DNA of 6,872 nt from Candidatus Omnitrophica bacterium UBA1562. Lineage in GTDB: Bacteria > Omnitrophota > Gorgyraeia > Gygaellales > Profunditerraquicolaceae. Positions 5,758 through 6,872 of the stretch are shown here, piece after piece. The position numbers and the translations under genes are program-made. The DNA is taken from positions 3,579 to 10,450 of the forward strand of contig DCOU01000054.1 in the NCBI GenBank assembly GCA_002322525.1, written 5' to 3'. A model generated the notes under the pieces. The model saw only the letters and a program-made list of their open reading frames with translations, searched no databases and was not told where the DNA came from. Each line of letters opens with the position of its first letter. The first letter of the stretch is position 1.

Positions 5758-6872
5758 CTATTTTACTGTCAAAGTTGCGTTATATTGTTGGAAATATTGC
5801 TCTGCTTGTTTTTGTTTCTGGTCAAGTTGGCTTAATATGCCCAATTTTTTATATACATCAGCGCTATGAGAAGGCAACTTAAGACAATCATTTAAGGCAT
5901 CAAAAGATTCATTGTATCGGCTTTGATAATATAGAACATCTGCTAATAATTCTGATATTTTAGCGCTTAGAGGCTCTGTGGCAAGATCTTCGGAGTTGAA
6001 AAGACGTAAGTAATCCTTTAATAGCTTTTCTGCTTTTTCGTATTGCTTAAGCTGAACAAAAGCCTGGCCTAACACGAAAACAGCTTCGCTTCCCGTAGGA
6101 ATTTTTTTAACAACCAGTTCCAAAGTATCAACAACCATGAATGCATCCCCATTATTCAGTAAAAGAGAAGAGCGATTTACCTTTTCTGCATAAGGAATGA
6201 TTACTTCATCATAGGCCTGGCGGGTATTCTTATAGAATCCTTTTTCCTTAGTGTAGAGCTCGGGGTCATATATGGGAGAATAAGGCATTTTTTTGATTTC
6301 AGAATCCGAGTGTTCCACAACTTCATAAATTATAAAGGCGCTGTTTCTAAATAAGGGTTTAAAATGTTTAAGTTCCGGAGAGCTGAAATGAAGACGCGAC
6401 GCCATTGCTTTTTCCGATATATCAGGCACTGCGCCTCCCAAATACCTTATTGAATCCTTGTTATCGGTAATGAAATAACCCCAATCGTAAATCAGATATT
6501 TCGCTCTATTCTTTTTGCAAAACTCAAATAAATTCCTCTCATCCTCGTTATACATAGACATTGTCAGCTCCTCATATTTTTTTCGTATGGGGAGGTTTTC
6601 AAACTTAGGATGCATGACCTCAGGCCGGCCAGTATTAAGTAATACCATAGGACTTAAGTGGATATGCGCTACGAAAGCATCTGTAGGCTGGGTGTTGGAA
6701 TTTATCCAGCTGAAAAGTTCACTATAACTTATCGGCGTGAAACGGCCTGTTTCTATCGGTTTTAAATTCAGGCCTAAGGCGTTTAATATAAGTAGAGAAT
6801 ATAAACCGATTTTTAAATATTTTTTTTTATGGTACAGGAAAGTATAAAATACTTTCCTAACCACTGAAAATC
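5758..6872 (-). CDS. C-terminal part of a probable polytopic membrane protein with TPR repeats (5' partial)
   Basis: The minus-strand frame is open to the right edge. A GTG at 6862-6864 could be read as a start but lacks a ribosome binding site, and in-frame codons continue upstream, so the gene is most likely cut by the window. Numbering from that GTG, a basic loop (YHKKK) and a last hydrophobic segment (about 17-33) lead into a soluble region of about 190 residues. Its pattern PISYSELFSWINSNTQPTDAFVAHIHLSPMVLLNTGRPEV... resembles the extracytoplasmic C-terminal part of GT-C-like membrane glycosyltransferases (PMT/ArnT type) and related polytopic proteins. The C terminus carries three TPR-like units at about 258-291, 302-334 and 335-364. 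The catalytic N-terminal part is outside the window, so the function stays a guess. The gene converges on the secretin operon with an 18-nt gap. Confidence 0.75.
   Translation of the reverse strand, partial: FSVVRKVFYTFLYHKKKYLKIGLYSLLILNALGLNLKPIETGRFTPISYSELFSWINSNTQPTDAFVAHIHLSPMVLLNTGRPEVMHPKFENLPIRKKYEELTMSMYNEDERNLFEFCKKNRAKYLIYDWGYFITDNKDSIRYLGGAVPDISEKAMASRLHFSSPELKHFKPLFRNSAFIIYEVVEHSDSEIKKMPYSPIYDPELYTKEKGFYKNTRQAYDEVIIPYAEKVNRSSLLLNNGDAFMVVDTLELVVKKIPTGSEAVFVLGQAFVQLKQYEKAEKLLKDYLRLFNSEDLATEPLSAKISELLADVLYYQSRYNESFDALNDCLKLPSHSADVYKKLGILSQLDQKQKQAEQYFQQYNATLTVK

Noticed and set aside
5732..5765. Possible bidirectional terminator hairpin between the convergent genes
   Set aside because: Pairing of TGGAATAGG with CCTATTTTA needs two G-U pairs, has a 16-nt loop and no U tract, and overlaps both stop codons; too weak to call.
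6862..6864. GTG as the true start of the minus-strand gene
   Set aside because: No ribosome binding site precedes it (only TTTTCA), the frame remains open to the edge, and the encoded protein begins at what looks like the last helix of a membrane protein.

Overview
The window is an AT-rich stretch of bacterial chromosome carrying the outer-membrane part of a type II secretion / type IV pilus-like machine. The secretin gene shows a diderm (Gram-negative-type) cell envelope. The long coiled-coil and TPR proteins, the base composition and the order MerR-like HTH, ExeA-like ATPase, PilP/GspC-like protein, secretin, coiled-coil/TPR protein suggest an uncultured lineage such as Omnitrophota. That assignment rests on general resemblance, not on a database match.

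Layout. Positions 2-862 (+) hold the 3' part of a coiled-coil protein ending in a small beta-rich domain; its frame is open to the left edge. Positions 864-928 form a perfect 22-bp inverted repeat with a 21-nt loop around the core GGGACAGCGACC. It looks like a dispersed REP/RAYT-type palindrome and probably also works as a terminator. Directly after it lies a near-ideal sigma-70 promoter (931-958) for a small MerR-type DNA-binding protein (1015-1260). A second promoter with the same extended -10 element (1277-1303) precedes a compact operon: ExeA/GspA-like AAA ATPase (1328-2200), a single-pass membrane protein with a PilP/GspC-like C-terminal domain (2158-2841), a secretin (2838-4703) and a membrane-anchored coiled-coil/TPR protein (4696-5739). 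The reading frames overlap by 43, 4 and 8 nt, which points to translational coupling. A convergent gene (5758 to the right edge, minus strand) encodes the C-terminal part of what is probably a polytopic membrane protein with three TPR-like repeats.

How the genes may work together (inference). The ATPase could drive or regulate secretin insertion through the cell wall, as ExeA does in Aeromonas. The PilP/GspC-like protein would link the inner membrane to the secretin's N0 domain. The coiled-coil/TPR protein sits where a pilotin or assembly factor might be encoded, but it is built very differently from known TPR pilotins. The motor ATPase, platform protein and pilins are not in the window and must be encoded elsewhere. 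The small HTH protein is a candidate local regulator. All intergenic gaps are short; the longest (863-1014) is explained by the palindrome and promoter.
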